Positions 9,973 through 22,562 of a DNA stretch of 64,000 bases are shown here, one piece after another (within the stretch, counting starts at the first letter, position 1; each line of letters opens with the position of its first letter). Location of the stretch: positions 158,294,912 to 158,358,911 of the forward strand of contig CM036617.1 in assembly GCA_020746105.1 (NCBI GenBank). Direction: 5' to 3'. The DNA comes from Trogon surrucura (Eukaryota; Chordata; Aves; Trogoniformes; Trogonidae). The notes under the pieces were generated by a model. It was not told the origin of the DNA. It did not search any database and was given only the letters and a program-made list of their open reading frames with translations. Made by a program: the position numbers and the translations under genes.

Positions 9973-12900
9973 TTGCATTTTAGTACATCTTTTTTTTAAT
10001 GTTTGTTCAATTTTAGTAGTAGCTTTAGAACATTTTGTAATGCAGCGAACCAACATGAACTCTCTAAAGGATTTTGGGGCATAGATTTTTTTGTAGAGGC
10101 TATTCTTCTGCCAGCAGACAGTGCTAAGCCTTAACTTCCAACTTATGACTCACCTAGGATGGGGATGTACCTGCCTTGTGTACCCTGATGCAATGACACG
10201 TACTGCTACTGAAGGCAGCACTGCTGAGTATATGATTAACTTGAGCTATGGATATAGTCATTTAGGGGCTATTCCTGGTGCTGATGTGCCAAAGGGAGGG
10301 TGGGTGGGGAATGTGGAAGGAGGAAAATTGTAAGTATCTGCGTCACGGTGCACAAGAGAGGAATTGTCACCTGTCTCTCCAACAAATGGCAGGAAGCTCC
10401 TACGTCCTGGAGGCTTTGTAGTTAATGCTGACAACGAACTTTGCTTCATTTCCCAGTCACATTGCTGACAGCTCTATGTGAAGTCTGCCTGTCCCCATGA
10501 CACCTTGTCCTTGCTTTGTCCCTGCTGAGTTTAGGTTGAGAGAAGAAGGGATACTGTGGCTGCTCAAGTTAGATCCCCACCACACCATGACGTTAACAGC
10601 AAGGAAGCCCACGATGAGCTGAATAATGGTGCATTGCAGGGTCCGACTGGGGCTGCAGAGCCGGTGCTTGCAGCAGTGGATGGTGTGAGGCAAAGGGGCT
10701 TTGTGAGGGGTGACTGCTGGCAGAGTCTCCCCCCTTCCCAACGTGCAGACTGGAGGTGATGGTGACTGTTTTGAATTGCCCTGCTGCTGCTGGGCAATGG
10801 AGAAGTGCCACAGCCACGTGTGCTCTGACTGGGATGGACGGGGGAAGCTGGGATGATGGATGGACATGGTACTTGGAACATGGTAGGATGGTGAGATAAC
10901 GTTGGGGATGACTGATAGCATGGGAATTAATGTTTTATTTTAAAACAGTCCTGCTGTATAAGCTGTTGTAATTCAGCAAAGGAGTCACAAGTGGTTCGGT
11001 TGTGCGTGCCAGGAGTGGGAGGAACCAAGACCAGGGATCTGTGTAGGATCTTATCACCTTTCCTAAAGAATGCTATCTTCAGGCACAATCAGTGTGCTTA
11101 GAAAATATCAGAAGTGCAGCTGACTGCAATGAGTCCCTGGGCTGCCATATTTAGCGCATACCCATGTCCCACATCTTTTGCAGGAGTCTAAAGGTTGTTC
11201 TTTCACCACAGGTAAACCGAGAGCATTCAGTGCAGTCAGGAAGTAAAAGTGAAAGTTGTTTAAATGGAGTTTTTCCTGTATAATATTTTTGAATTAAAAA
11301 AAAAAACCCCAAAACAACAAAGCAAACGTCAGGAAGTCACCTGTCACACACCTTTTCCAGTAAGGAAGGTGGTGTACCACAGTTAATTTTTTTTTCTGTG
11401 TCATCAATACCACTGCGCTGGAAAACTGCAGTGATTTTGAAGGGATGTTTACCTAAGATTTGTCAATTGTCATAAGTCTGCATTCTATGCTTTGCATAAA
11501 TATGAATCTGAGCATTATCTGTACAAACAATAACAGGAAGTCTGTTTTAAGATGTTGATTTTATAGATTGGTGGGATTATTTGGTTTACAGGCTGATGCC
11601 AGCAGGGCAGCTGTCAATGTGGGCTTGTTTTGGAGTCTCTGTGGTTCACTGAGCTCCTTCTGCCCCAGGGTGGAGAGTAAGGCTGCCCTCAGCATGAGAT
11701 GAAACGATCAGTCGGTATCTTGGCTAATTGCTTCTCCACCTTTTTGAATATGTTCCCTGTTAGGAAGGTGTTGTGGGAGCACTTCATCTGTGCTGTCATG
11801 GGGAGGTTTTTTGGGAGAGTGGCAGCTGCAGCAGGGGGAGAGAGCTCTGCTGCGAGGACAGCTGCGTCCCCAAGAGTCACCAAATACAAAGGTGTTAGTT
11901 CAAGTGACCGTTTCAATGTAATGCATTTCTAATTGATTTTCTTGTGGTGCTCTTAGGACTTCACAGAGTGCCTGGGTTTCACACTGTTGGTTAGATATTC
12001 ACACAGCTGTTCTAGGCTTTCTATTAAAAAACACCTCAGCAGATTTTCAGGCTTTCTTTTAATTTACTGGTGCCAAATTTGATTTTTCAGTGGTTTTAAG
12101 GATCCTGTTTAACAATTTTAACAGAATTTATTACAGGATGATTAAACTGTAGAAACTTGATACTTGATTGAACGTGCTGAACGACGTGTTGTTTTCCAAA
12201 CCATTTAAACTCCTAAAAATCAACCTGAGCCCTATAACCTGTCATGGCCACCGTATGGGTGCCAGGTGAAGAAAACACAGATATTGTTCTTGGCATGACA
12301 TGCTTTACAGTTGCATAATTTAACAAGGCCGTTTCTGGATAAAGAGAATAATGATCCTGAATCACTATATAGCTGTGGTAATGATGGGGAGCTGAGGGTT
12401 TGGAGAAAGGCAGGGGTCCTTGGCTAGGGGCTGCAGGAGACATGCATAGAAATCAGACTTATGCTGCTCAGGGAACAACTTTTTCTACGTGTTCCTGTTC
12501 TTTTGCGATCCTGTTTCTTTTGATGAAGCCTATTGTCTGTCATGTTGAGACCAAGGTGCTATTGCCCAGAACAACTGAAACTGTTTTTCCAACATTACTT
12601 TAGCATCTAGGTTACAAATGGAGCAACAGGAAAGGCTGACCTGATTCTTAACCATATGTTCTTAATAAGCTTAGATTTTCCTACCAGATGCTTTACTGCA
12701 ATGTCAGAGGACCCACTAACTGGTGCACCAGTGCTCAACCTGTAAATACTTGGGGAGTGTCTATGCATAATAACCCCACCACTGGAAGAAGCTGTGTCTT
12801 TACCTATTCCCAAAGAGAAACTTTATTTCACTGTGTGTTCTCTGAACCATTTTTCTTGGGCTATATCTTTGGCTTTAGTCTCCTTGTTTGTATTGTTTTT

Positions 12901-14964
12901 TTCAGAATGGTTTTCCCTTTGCAAAGTCCAAAGGAGATGTTAGAAATTGCTTTGTTCTCTGCTTTCTTTAACACTTTGTACACTCCTGCAGACTCTTTCT
13001 GAGCATTTTGCAGATACTCCTTTGCGTATTCCAGTTTCTTTTCCTTTTGAAAGTTTGTATGGGTTTATGATTTTACATATATTCTGTGTCATCCACCTGA
13101 AGCTGTGATCTGTTCTTCTGTCCTGAAGGCCACTTGACCTTCATTTTGCCTCTTAGCTCAAGCAAATTCTTCTAAGAGTTTCCTTCACATCCTTTTTCCT
13201 CTCCGATTCTCTTTTAATCTGACCTCATAATGATTGAACAACTTCTTCCTTCGTGGAACTTATTTGACTAAAAGTCCTTGCATCCGTCCTAATGTCTTAA
13301 AAATGCTTTCCTTTTTTTTGTATTTTTTTTTCAATTGAGCAAATTCCTTACTAACAGAATGGCCTCTTTACATTTCTTTAATGTAACCTCTGATATGATT
13401 AGTTTCACTGTGTGAAACTGCAGGCTGCTAACCAAACCTAAAGTTTGCAACAGCATTACAAAAAATACATTTTCCCCATCAGGACCTCCTCCAGCTTCTG
13501 CTATTTCTGTATAGTCTGAGTAACTCCGTGATATGTCCCACTCACCGGCTTTTCTTTTCCTTCCCAGGACAAGCTTTGGATTTGTTTTCCACCCTCTCTA
13601 CTTCTAGTTCTACTTGTTCCTGTTAACATGTGTTGTCTAGGCAGTTTCCTGAATCTCAGCTATAACAAGCTCATAAGTAAAGCAAAAGCTTTATTATATA
13701 GCAGCTGGGAAGGCCATTTGCAGGACTGCTTTCTGTCTAAATGCGATCAACTGAGATAAAAATGAGCAGAATCCTCTGAGGACTCTGTGATGAGGACTGT
13801 GGAAGCTGTTTCTCATCACAAGAAGCATCTCATTTCACTGGGTGGCATGAAGGACATGGACTTGGTAACCAGGTGATCTCTACCCAGATCTGCTGAGGTT
13901 TTGCTGGGGAACCCAGGGAAACTCACAAGTGTTGACTTCTTGTCCTGGTTTGTGCTAGAACAGAACCAATTGTGTTCAGTGATTTTACTGAGACCTTCTA
14001 AGTAACTTCACCTTCTGAAGTTAATGGTATATATTTTGCAGACTTTATAGTCATTGCCAAGGATTCATATGCAGAAAGTCTCTTGCTTATACTTGCTCTT
14101 ATAGAAACCAAGGTCACTGCTAAATCTTGTCTGCCAGTATTAGAGGACTATAAGGAAAAGGGTCACAGGTAAATAAAAGATTGCACCTCTGGGGAGGAAT
14201 GGACAGGACCTGACCAACAAAGTATTCCATTCCGTGTATGTCATATTCAGCACAAAGTTGAGGGGTCACATGGTTAAGATCTCTTCTTCCCATTCTTCTG
14301 CCGTTAATCCTAACCCCTGTGTTCCTGAATCCAGTTCCTGCTGCCACCAAGTCCAGTCTCAGACTTCCCCAGTGTCTGCTCTGCAGCATCAGTGGTGACT
14401 CGTTGGGGAAGTTTTGATACTGGTTTCATGTATGTTTGTATATTTTTCAATACTTTCTTTATTTTCTCATTAGTATTTTATTAGTATTATTATTGTTTAA
14501 TTTAAGCCATTTTAGTTTTCCAACCTGTAAGTCTCTCTCCCTTAATTCCCTTTCTCTTCCCCTTTGGAAATAGATGTCAATAACAACCAACAGCACTAAG
14601 GGTCAGGCATTTGCTCAGGGCATATACCACTGCTATTGCACTCAGAGGGCAGGAAATGGCGTGTCTGGGTCCAAGCACAGGTGAAAAAGAAAGAAAAGAA
14701 TCTTTTAGAACTTGTTCTCTTCCCTGAGGATTTGGATATCAGACAATTTTTGGGCCTGTGGAAAAATGACAACAGTCCAGGAATTCCTGCTAATTTTGGA
14801 TTTCGTTCTTAAGACTATCGTGAAACAACCTACCAGGAGCTGATCATCTTTTATTTTCTTTCTTATTTTCCCTTTTTTTTTTTTTCTTTTTTTCCTCCAT
14901 TTCACCTTTTTTTTGAGACAGTTCTGCACTTTTGGTCATTCTTGATGCTCACTCATTTAGCAGC
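9973..14964. other. intergenic stretch downstream of the PARP12-like gene
   Basis: No gene was recognised. The part from about 10,436 to 10,660 is duplicated, diverged, at about 29,123-29,360. An ISRE-like near-match (AAAAGTGAAAGT) is at 11,245-11,256. The rest is AT-rich unique sequence with short homopolymers. Confidence 0.5.
10436..10660 (+). repeat. segmental duplication, copy A (3' flank of intact gene)
   Basis: It shares a run of short matches in the same order with 29,123-29,360: TTGCT...CCAGTCACAT...CTGACA, CTTGTCC, GTTTAGGTTGAGAGAAG, GGGATACTGTGGCTGCT and CCCACGATG. It extends the PARP12-like duplication past the poly(A) site. Confidence 0.6.
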
Positions 14965-15637
14965 ATGGAAACCTACTGGTGCTGACTGGACGATTCCTGG
15001 TGGTGGATCAAGTACGGAAGCAGATAAACTCCACTGCATCCCTGAAACCTGGCTCCAGGTCCCAGCCATGAGTGGAGAAGTCCTTCTTTGGATGTTTGGG
15101 GTTTTGCAAGGACAGCCTTTCAGGTGGCACACAGGCTTTCTCTGTAGTCCCATAGAGCTGGCCAACCCTTGGAGTGTCACTGATACCCTCAGGGGAGCTT
15201 CTGGATGCCAACTCTAAGCACAGCTGTCTGTCCTAAGAGTAGCTGAAATCTTTGTCAAGGCTGGTTTTTTTTACCAGTACACATGCACACATATACATTA
15301 CATATGCATTATATAAATTCTGGGGGATGGCAGGGAATGACATGACTCACTAGAATGCTGAAAAAGTTGTATTTGGAAAGTTGCTTTGCTGAAGTCTGGT
15401 GCAGCACTACTTGACTATTAACAACTTTGGTTTTGATGTTACACTAAAGCTTTACAGTGATCCTATAAAAGCCGATTTCCTATAACAGACACCATCACTA
15501 CCTTAATCTCTTATAGCCTTCAACCTAGTCTGGAGCCTTGGTGACATCTATCCAGGTGCAGAAGGTATTCCAGGCAGATTAGGAAGGCACTCTGAAAATT
15601 TGAGTTCATTCACAGAAATACAAGATAAACTTTAAAG
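14965..15637 (+). pseudogene. two-exon WWE relic of the PARP12-like gene
   Basis: Positions 14,965-15,021 align with the first WWE exon without gaps from ATGGA onward, giving METYWC*LDDSWWWIKYGS. A tryptophan codon has become TGA (14,983-14,985) and the donor GT has become AT. Positions 15,517-15,637 match the middle WWE exon at exactly 121 nt with both splice sites kept. It carries three stops: TAG at 15,526, TAG at 15,580 and TGA at 15,601. The spacing between the two exons (about 495 bp) matches the intact gene (about 477 bp), so the intron was duplicated too. This is a DNA-level duplicate and no longer coding. Confidence 0.8.
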
Positions 15638-16912
15638 GTAGAATACTTCCTGGTTTATCATTTATTTAATACATGTGACGTGCTGCTAACTCTCTACAGC
15701 AGCTTCTGTCCTGAATATGCCTCATGTAGCTCCATGACCAGAGGAAGTGTCTGTCCTAGCCAGAGGGAATGTACATCTTTAAAAGCCCTTGCTAGAAAAT
15801 TAATTGTGTAAATTGGGGAAATAAGGGAGATGCTGTTTGCGTACGACAGAACATGAAATGTGGGAAGTATATAAAATTTTCCATTCTTTTGATTAAGTTT
15901 GTGATTTAATTGCTGGAGCTATTGGAGACCCATACATTTGAAAGATTAGAAAAATGAAGTAATGGTATTCAACACACAAAAAAATGGAAAAGTATTAGGA
16001 GGATAGCCTGAAACTAACGTGTAGGTTGTGGTGCATGTAGCATTGCAAACGAGGGAGGACTTGTGAAAGAGAAAGCACTAAGGAGAAGACATGAATTTGC
16101 TGAGGTTGTGTAAGAGGAAAGCTGTGTGAGAGCCACTCTAGGGTGGCTGCTTGATGGTGTTTGCTGAGGATGTTTCTAGGTGGCTGATGTTTGCAAGCAA
16201 AAAGAATGGGATGGCATTCAAAGAAGAAAGAGAAGACTTAATTCACATGTAGGCTTGTGATCACATCCGTTTTTGAGGAGCAGGATTGCGATAGCTCGAA
16301 ATTGGTGGTGTGATAGGATCAAAAGAGGAGCCTTCCAGATGGACAAGAGGACCCCCATCTGCACAGCTCATGCTGCCAATTCAAGCAGGAGCAGCACTAG
16401 ACAAAATGAACACAGGTTCAGAGAAGGCCAGAGGCAAGGCACTAACTGCCTGTGTTAGAGATTTTTCATGTATCCTTCTACATAAAAGGGGCTGAACAGG
16501 GACATACCAAAGCATGCTAGCCTGGCTTCTTATCTCCAGCAGCAGCAGGCACTGGATCACTGGAGAAGGAGGGGCAGCAGATATCAATACATCCCTCTTG
16601 GGGATGTACAGTCACCTGTGGTGATGTTCTTCAATCTTACATGGAAGGAAGGGCCGAGGACAAAGCAGACAGCAGAGATGGATGAGACTCTGGGGATACA
16701 CCATTCCACCAGACCCCATCCATGCATGCTGTGATGAGGAGGGAGCAGTGTCCAGCAAATAGTTCCTGGTGGGAGGTGGGGTAGGGCCGGTGTGCACTGA
16801 GAAACACTAAGTCATAGACATTTACTCTTGGCTAGCAAATAAAATGCTGTGCTTGCAGGCCCTTTAAGCCCTAACTTTTTTTCTGATGGATAATTCCACT
16901 CCATTTTTCTAG

Positions 16913-17033
16913 TCTCCAACTCACTGTGCTGCTCCTGTGACTTCTGTACAGGTGGAGAAGGCATTTCAGGCTGACTAGCAAGGTACTCTCCAGTTTCAAG
17001 AGGGTTCTCAGCAGTATGAGACCAACTTCAAAG
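16913..17033 (+). pseudogene. single WWE exon relic of the PARP12-like gene
   Basis: This is a third copy of the middle WWE exon, again 121 nt. It reads SPTHCAAPVTSVQVEKAFQAD, stop, QGTLQFQEGSQQYETNFK. Two lesions are visible: TAG at 16,976-16,978 where the intact gene has CAG, and a donor changed from GT to CT at 17,034. The acceptor (tttttctag) is still good. A possible first-half partner near 16,300 is too weak to call. Confidence 0.78.
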
Positions 17034-17599
17034 CTAAAATATCTATTTGCTTGATTCCTAATGCAGGTGGAATACAACTGGCACTGCAACGCAGCACATC
17101 CTGGGAAAAGCCTTGCAGGCAGGACCACAAAAGGGGTGAGAAGCGCTCTGTGAATTGTAAGCTGTCAGTGCTAGGGCAGCATGAAGGGGAGGATAAGAAG
17201 GAGATCCTCCACTGAGCAGGCACAAGGACATGCACAGATGCTGATGTGAGGATGGATACAGCTCCAGCCTAAGCAGAGGGAGCAGGAAGACTTGAGAGCT
17301 GAGTGTGGATTTGGGAGTCCCCTGCACATGTCTGGATAGTGTGATGGGGCTCAGGACCCATATTGCGCCAGGTCTCTTGATCAAGAGTCATCTTTAGTCA
17401 AGAAAAAAATGCTCCTTGAAACAGGGCGAAACCAGGTGACGGACAGGTCTGCAGATGTGTGCAGAGTCATTGCGATTGACACCGAAAATAGAAATGGGAG
17501 GGGGTAAAAGGGGAAAAAACCTCCAAATTTTGAGTACTCCAACGATAAGATTATCCAAATTTCCACACTTTGCTGCCTCTACCAAGTGGAGGAGGTGCT

Positions 17600-18150
17600 C
17601 AAGACACCTGCAAGACCATTCATTTTCTCGCAGGCAACACACCTCCACGGCCGAATCGGTGCTTCTCGCTCTGCCTGCCTTCACGTTTGCCGTCGAGCCG
17701 TGCTCCGGAGGTACCCGCTGTTCTCCGGAGGTGCAGGCGGGGCGGCAGAGCTGCCGGTGGCCCCGGTCGGTAGCCCGGCCGGCGCGACGGGTGCGGGACG
17801 CTCCGTGCTGCCGCATCCTTGTGCTGCCGGGTCCCTAGGTGGCAGTGCCCGCCCAGCTCCGGGGACCCGCCGGCACTCCCCGTTGGCCCGAGAAGAGCCG
17901 GCCGGAGCTCCGGACCCCTTCTGCGGGGAAGAGGCTGCCCGGCTGCGAGGAGCTGTGGGCTGCTATAGAGGAGGGCGATATAGGAGGGTTGGGCTGTGGT
18001 GGGAGAGCTGGGTGAAGGTGGCGGTGATGAGGTGTGGGGCTGAGGGAAGGGTGGGAGGTGTCGCACGAGTCCGCCGTTTAACCGAGGCAGCCCGTAAGGT
18101 CTGCTGGGTCCTGTTCTTCACGGCCATCTGCACCACAAGCAGGTCGGTCC
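17600..18150. promoter_or_regulatory. CpG-island-like GC-rich block
   Basis: Dense CG dinucleotides (many CCGG, GCCGG and GGCGCG words) stand out from AT-rich surroundings, which in birds usually marks a promoter. A TATA-like GATATAGG lies at about 17,979. Long frames exist on both strands, but they are low-complexity proline/alanine/arginine-rich and match nothing, as expected for an island. It may be the promoter of the decayed PARP copy or of an unseen transcript. Confidence 0.5.
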
Positions 18151-21100
18151 CCCCTCCCTCTAAAAGTCACGGTTTAATCGCAGCTGCTGAACGCTAAGAG
18201 CAGATTAACGCAGATTTTGACCCACTGCAAGAAGAGCTGGAGGAGGATGGAAGAGACAAGGAGTGCTGGAGACATTGCAAATGTTTTTAGGACTGACAGA
18301 AAGTGATCCGCCCTTCTTTTTTTTTTTTTTAATTGCCCGAAGTCATCTTTCTGTGCTATCTGTCAAACGCTGATGCCCACTCCACGGGCAGAATGGAGAG
18401 CTGCTGATGTTGCCTGGATGGACACAGCTGTTGTTCTGAATGCGAGAAGATGGTAAGCATCTCCCTTTCACGTCCAGCACCCTATGCCAGTCACTCCCTC
18501 CCTGCTGTCTCCTTCCACTAAAGTGTAGGAAAGGCTGTAGCATTCTGAGAGGTACATTTAGCTTTAGAGCCCACCCCCACTGCTGAACGACTGAGGTGCC
18601 CAAAGGAAATTATAAGCTCCAGGCAGGCATGTAGTGGTACTTTCCCAAAATGGTCTCATTGCCTCCAGCAATTTTTGTCTTGAAGATCTTCTGCATCAGT
18701 CGGTATCCATATGCTTAATGACCCTGGATGCATTTTTCTTTTAGTAAATATTTCATCACTTTTTAAATTTGTATAAACTTCCAGCATCCACAACATCTTG
18801 TGGCAAGTATTCCCACAGCTGAAATGAATGCACCTCAAAGGAGGGTCTCCTTTTGCTTGCTTTGAACTTAGCACCTGCTAGCTTTAATAAAAGTAGTGCA
18901 CATATTCTCCAGTGCTTTCTCGATCACCTCACATATTTCTGCCATTTTTGCTGATTTTCCTCAATGCTCCCAGGAAATCCAGCTCTGAAATCAGAGTGCC
19001 TTTATAGAGGGCTGGGGAATTTGTTCAAAACTCATTTTAATTTGAAAGTTCTGTGTATGTGAAAAGAGTTCACTTTCTGCATATATGTGTAAAAAAACAA
19101 ACAAAAAAAAATCCCTAAAAAACATGCCCGCTTTTCCCATCAAAGTCCCTGGGAACCATTCCCATCTATAAACTCACTTGGAAGTAACTCTAGAGCCTGG
19201 AATCACAGCTTCTCGTTCCAGGGAGCCTCTCTTCCTTCCCCCCGAGCAGTCAGAGGATGGTGAAGTTATGCGGGGAGTGAGGTGGGTGGCACTGCACAAG
19301 GCCAGTGAAGGAGGTGACATGTAGAGGTACTCAAACTGTACTGCAGCCACCAGTGGTCCTTGGTGGGCAACACAGAGGGAAGAGATGGGCAAGAGAGTGC
19401 CCCTCTGATCTGCTCTGGTCCAGGGACTGGCAAAAGCAGCAGAGAGACCTTCATGTAGCTCAGAGATGAGTCCATGACCTGACTGGTTTGAATCACTGGC
19501 TTTTCACTATGACATGTATAGGTGCTAAATCCAACTCTGCTAAGTCAGTGACATCACTGTGGCCCAAAGCCTATTTCTAACAAATATCCCTCTCCTTTGT
19601 AGCATCCAGAACAAGGTGCTGCCCCTATAACTCCTGCAGTTGTGGAGCCATGGTTTCACAGTCATCAGTGCACTTCTGAATTTCAAGTTGGTCCATGGAA
19701 ATACAAGAGAGATTTCAAAGGTAAAAGATCTATGTGCTTACCTCTTGATATACAGGGAAACTAACCATCATGCAACTTCTTTTCCAAAATGTCACTGAAA
19801 ATTGTTTTCTTCTTGGATGTGAGGGCAATGAGGGAACATTGCATGGAGTACAAGCAGTTTCTCAGCACAATAAGAAGGGGAAGGGGAGGATGTGAAACAT
19901 AAAATAGAGAAAATGGATGCAATTTTTGAAGATTAATCAAACTGTGGATGGCTCTGATCTGAATAGCAAGACATTTTAGGGTAGTGTCTCTCTTTCCTTG
20001 ATGTTACACCTGCTGAGCTAAGGCTGTAAATGTGGAGACTTCTTTTATGTACTTACAATTTGGGAAGCAAGGGCTGAAAATGGGATGCAAGTTTCTTGAA
20101 GGGAATGATAAAATAGATACTCATATGCAGCATAGGTAGTTGTTTTATGCATTGTTATTTGACTTTCTATATGAATCCAGTTTACCATGGTGCACATTGA
20201 GCATGACATGTTGGTGACTCTGCTCTTCCTTGTATGCAAATATGCTGTACAACTAGGTCTCTTCCAAGCAGGAAAAAAACCCACAAACTGCTGTGGCCAT
20301 TACCTTTGGGGAAACAAATGGAAGAAAAGATCAGGGGCAACATGGCTTAAGCTAATTGTGAACTGTATTTGAGTTTCTATGGTATATATGTACATTCTGT
20401 GCAAAGTTTAAAAAGAAATCATGTGCAGTGATGGCTGCTCATGATATATCACATCTGAAGGAAGTTGTAAGCTGTGGAAGGCAGTCTTGATTAAAATATT
20501 AAAAAGTATGTGTGTCTTGTGCCTAGGGGAGGTGGTTTGCATTGCCATATAGTATCTCCCAAACCAGTCTGAGGGAGAAAGAGGTAGGTAGGATTCCTCT
20601 TCTCCTGTCTGGGGCTGAAAAAAGAGCATGGCTTCTCTGGTGGCCTTCTTCAACAGCTGGAAAAAAAAAAGAGGAGTTTGTTCAAGATCTCTGCAGTGCA
20701 AGTGAGCTGTAAGCAGACCAATGAATTAGCACTCAGATGGTGACCAAGCACCATCCCGGTAGCTCCTTCTGGGTTTTGTCTTCTCAAGCTCCATCCCATT
20801 ACTGTTCTCTTGTAAGAGAACATGCAGAATTTTTATCCTTACCTCTTCCCTAGAGACAAAGCTGAACCAAGTCATCTGACACAATCTGGGCAGGTCACTG
20901 TGTGAGGGCTGGTGAATCCAGCATTCGCTGAAGAGACCGCCAGACTCATGGGGCATCTGCAGGCAGCAGACTCTGGGCTTCCCCAGCCTCTGAGGCATCG
21001 TCCTTCACTGTGTTATTGTCTGGTGTGGGCAGTTGTCAAGTTGTGAGGACCAACAGGAATTACCCTAAGTATCTCTAGCACACAGCAAGAGTGAGAGCAC

Positions 21101-22515
21101 CTGGGATGGGGAGGTCAATACAAGGTATTATGTCACAGTGATGGAAAACAGAGAAGATGTAGCATGAGTGAGGTGGTGCCTAGATCCAGAGAGAGGGACT
21201 CATAGTTCAGAGAGGCCTGTTTTTGTGATAGAGCTCACACCACTGTAAATGGAGTGGAAAGTGTGATGGGTATTACCACGCTTTGACAACTTGCAGTGAG
21301 ACACAGTCAAAAAAATATCCACAGATCTCCTCAAAACTTTTCCTTCAGGTGCTTGTGAATGTTCACCACGTGCTACCACTACAAGGTTAGAGAGGTCTCT
21401 TCTTTCAACACCACAAGAGGAGCTAGTGCTGGTTGGAAGCCAGGTCAAGCAATCCATTAAGTCTCTCAATGGTTTTGAAGACAGAATCTATGTGAAGGGT
21501 AGAAAACATGGAATGAGTTGATGGTAACAATCAGCTCCTCAGTCAGCCTCTACAGTCTGAAACATGTGCCTGGATGCTTTCTTACTGACTGCAAAATTCC
21601 TGACAGAAATGGCAGGGAGCAGAGGAGGGGCTGGGTGCAGGAGCAGCGCTAGCGAGGTGAATCCCAGTATGTTGCACATTGACATCTGTTCACCTGGTCA
21701 AAATCCTCTTTTCTTGTTCGTGGGGCATTTTTCTTCTCTTTCAAGAAATGGTCCAGAGAAATTTGCATCCTCAGACTGCGATAAAAATCTGCGGAAACCC
21801 TAGTGCTGCAACAAGTGGCGGTAGCAAACAGGATAAGGAAAGGTATGCGATGTTAAGCTTGTTATTTTCCTGCCTGGGGAAAATAAGGTCTGTTTATGGA
21901 GTCCTCTCCTGCTTCAAGATGACTCATGTATCTGCTGATGTCGACTTCGTGCAGGTAGGCTGGGCGGTGGGTTTGACAGCAGCGTTGGCAGGCTGTCACT
22001 GTGGCAGGCGTGCTGCGAGGGGAGTGCAAGGAGAAATCCCGGTGGCCTGGAGGCAGTCAGGGCAGTTTCCCACTTTCTGCCGATGAGAAGTTACATGGCT
22101 GTGGGTGTTCAGATAAATCTGACAGAGATGAAAATGCTCTGCCATAATGGAGTTTTGAGGGTGGAGTTTTATATTCTCTCAAGGCTGATTCTGGAGACAA
22201 CATAGCCATACGGACGAGGGAAAACATACTTTTGGTTTGCCACACAGCCTGTTAGTGAGCTGGGAAGTTCAGGAAATAATGCTGACGTCCTGAATTGTGG
22301 AAGCTGGAGTCTGGAGCAGGAGGAAGGATGGGACTGGAAGAGCGGAGACATCAGTTGGGGGAAATTTGTGCAGTCTTCTTGGAAAAGGGATGGGTAGAGT
22401 CTTGTAGCCATTGGGGAAATATAGGAGAAAACGGAAGAAAGTGAATGTTCTGGTCAGTGCAAATGGCAAATTTTGGCATGGTTTTGATGAGTTTTCCTCT
22501 TTGGACTCCCCTCCC

Positions 22516-22562
22516 AATGGGTTAAACTGTATAGTCCCCAATGGGTTAAACTGTATAGTCCT
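22516..22562 (+). repeat. 24-bp direct tandem duplication
   Basis: The unit AATGGGTTAAACTGTATAGT followed by CCCC occurs twice head to tail in an intron of the decayed copy. The second unit is intact except at its last bases. Confidence 0.85.

Noticed and set aside
16290-16330. Possible first-half WWE exon (TTGGTGGTGTGATAGGATC) before the 16.9 kb relic
   Set aside because: Similarity needs a large gap, and the spacing to the next exon is off by about 100 bp. Too weak to call.
17586-18197. 203-codon open frame in the GC-rich block, and a 148-codon frame on the other strand
   Set aside because: Both are low-complexity and compatible with absence of stops in CG-rich DNA. No motif or splice logic supports either.
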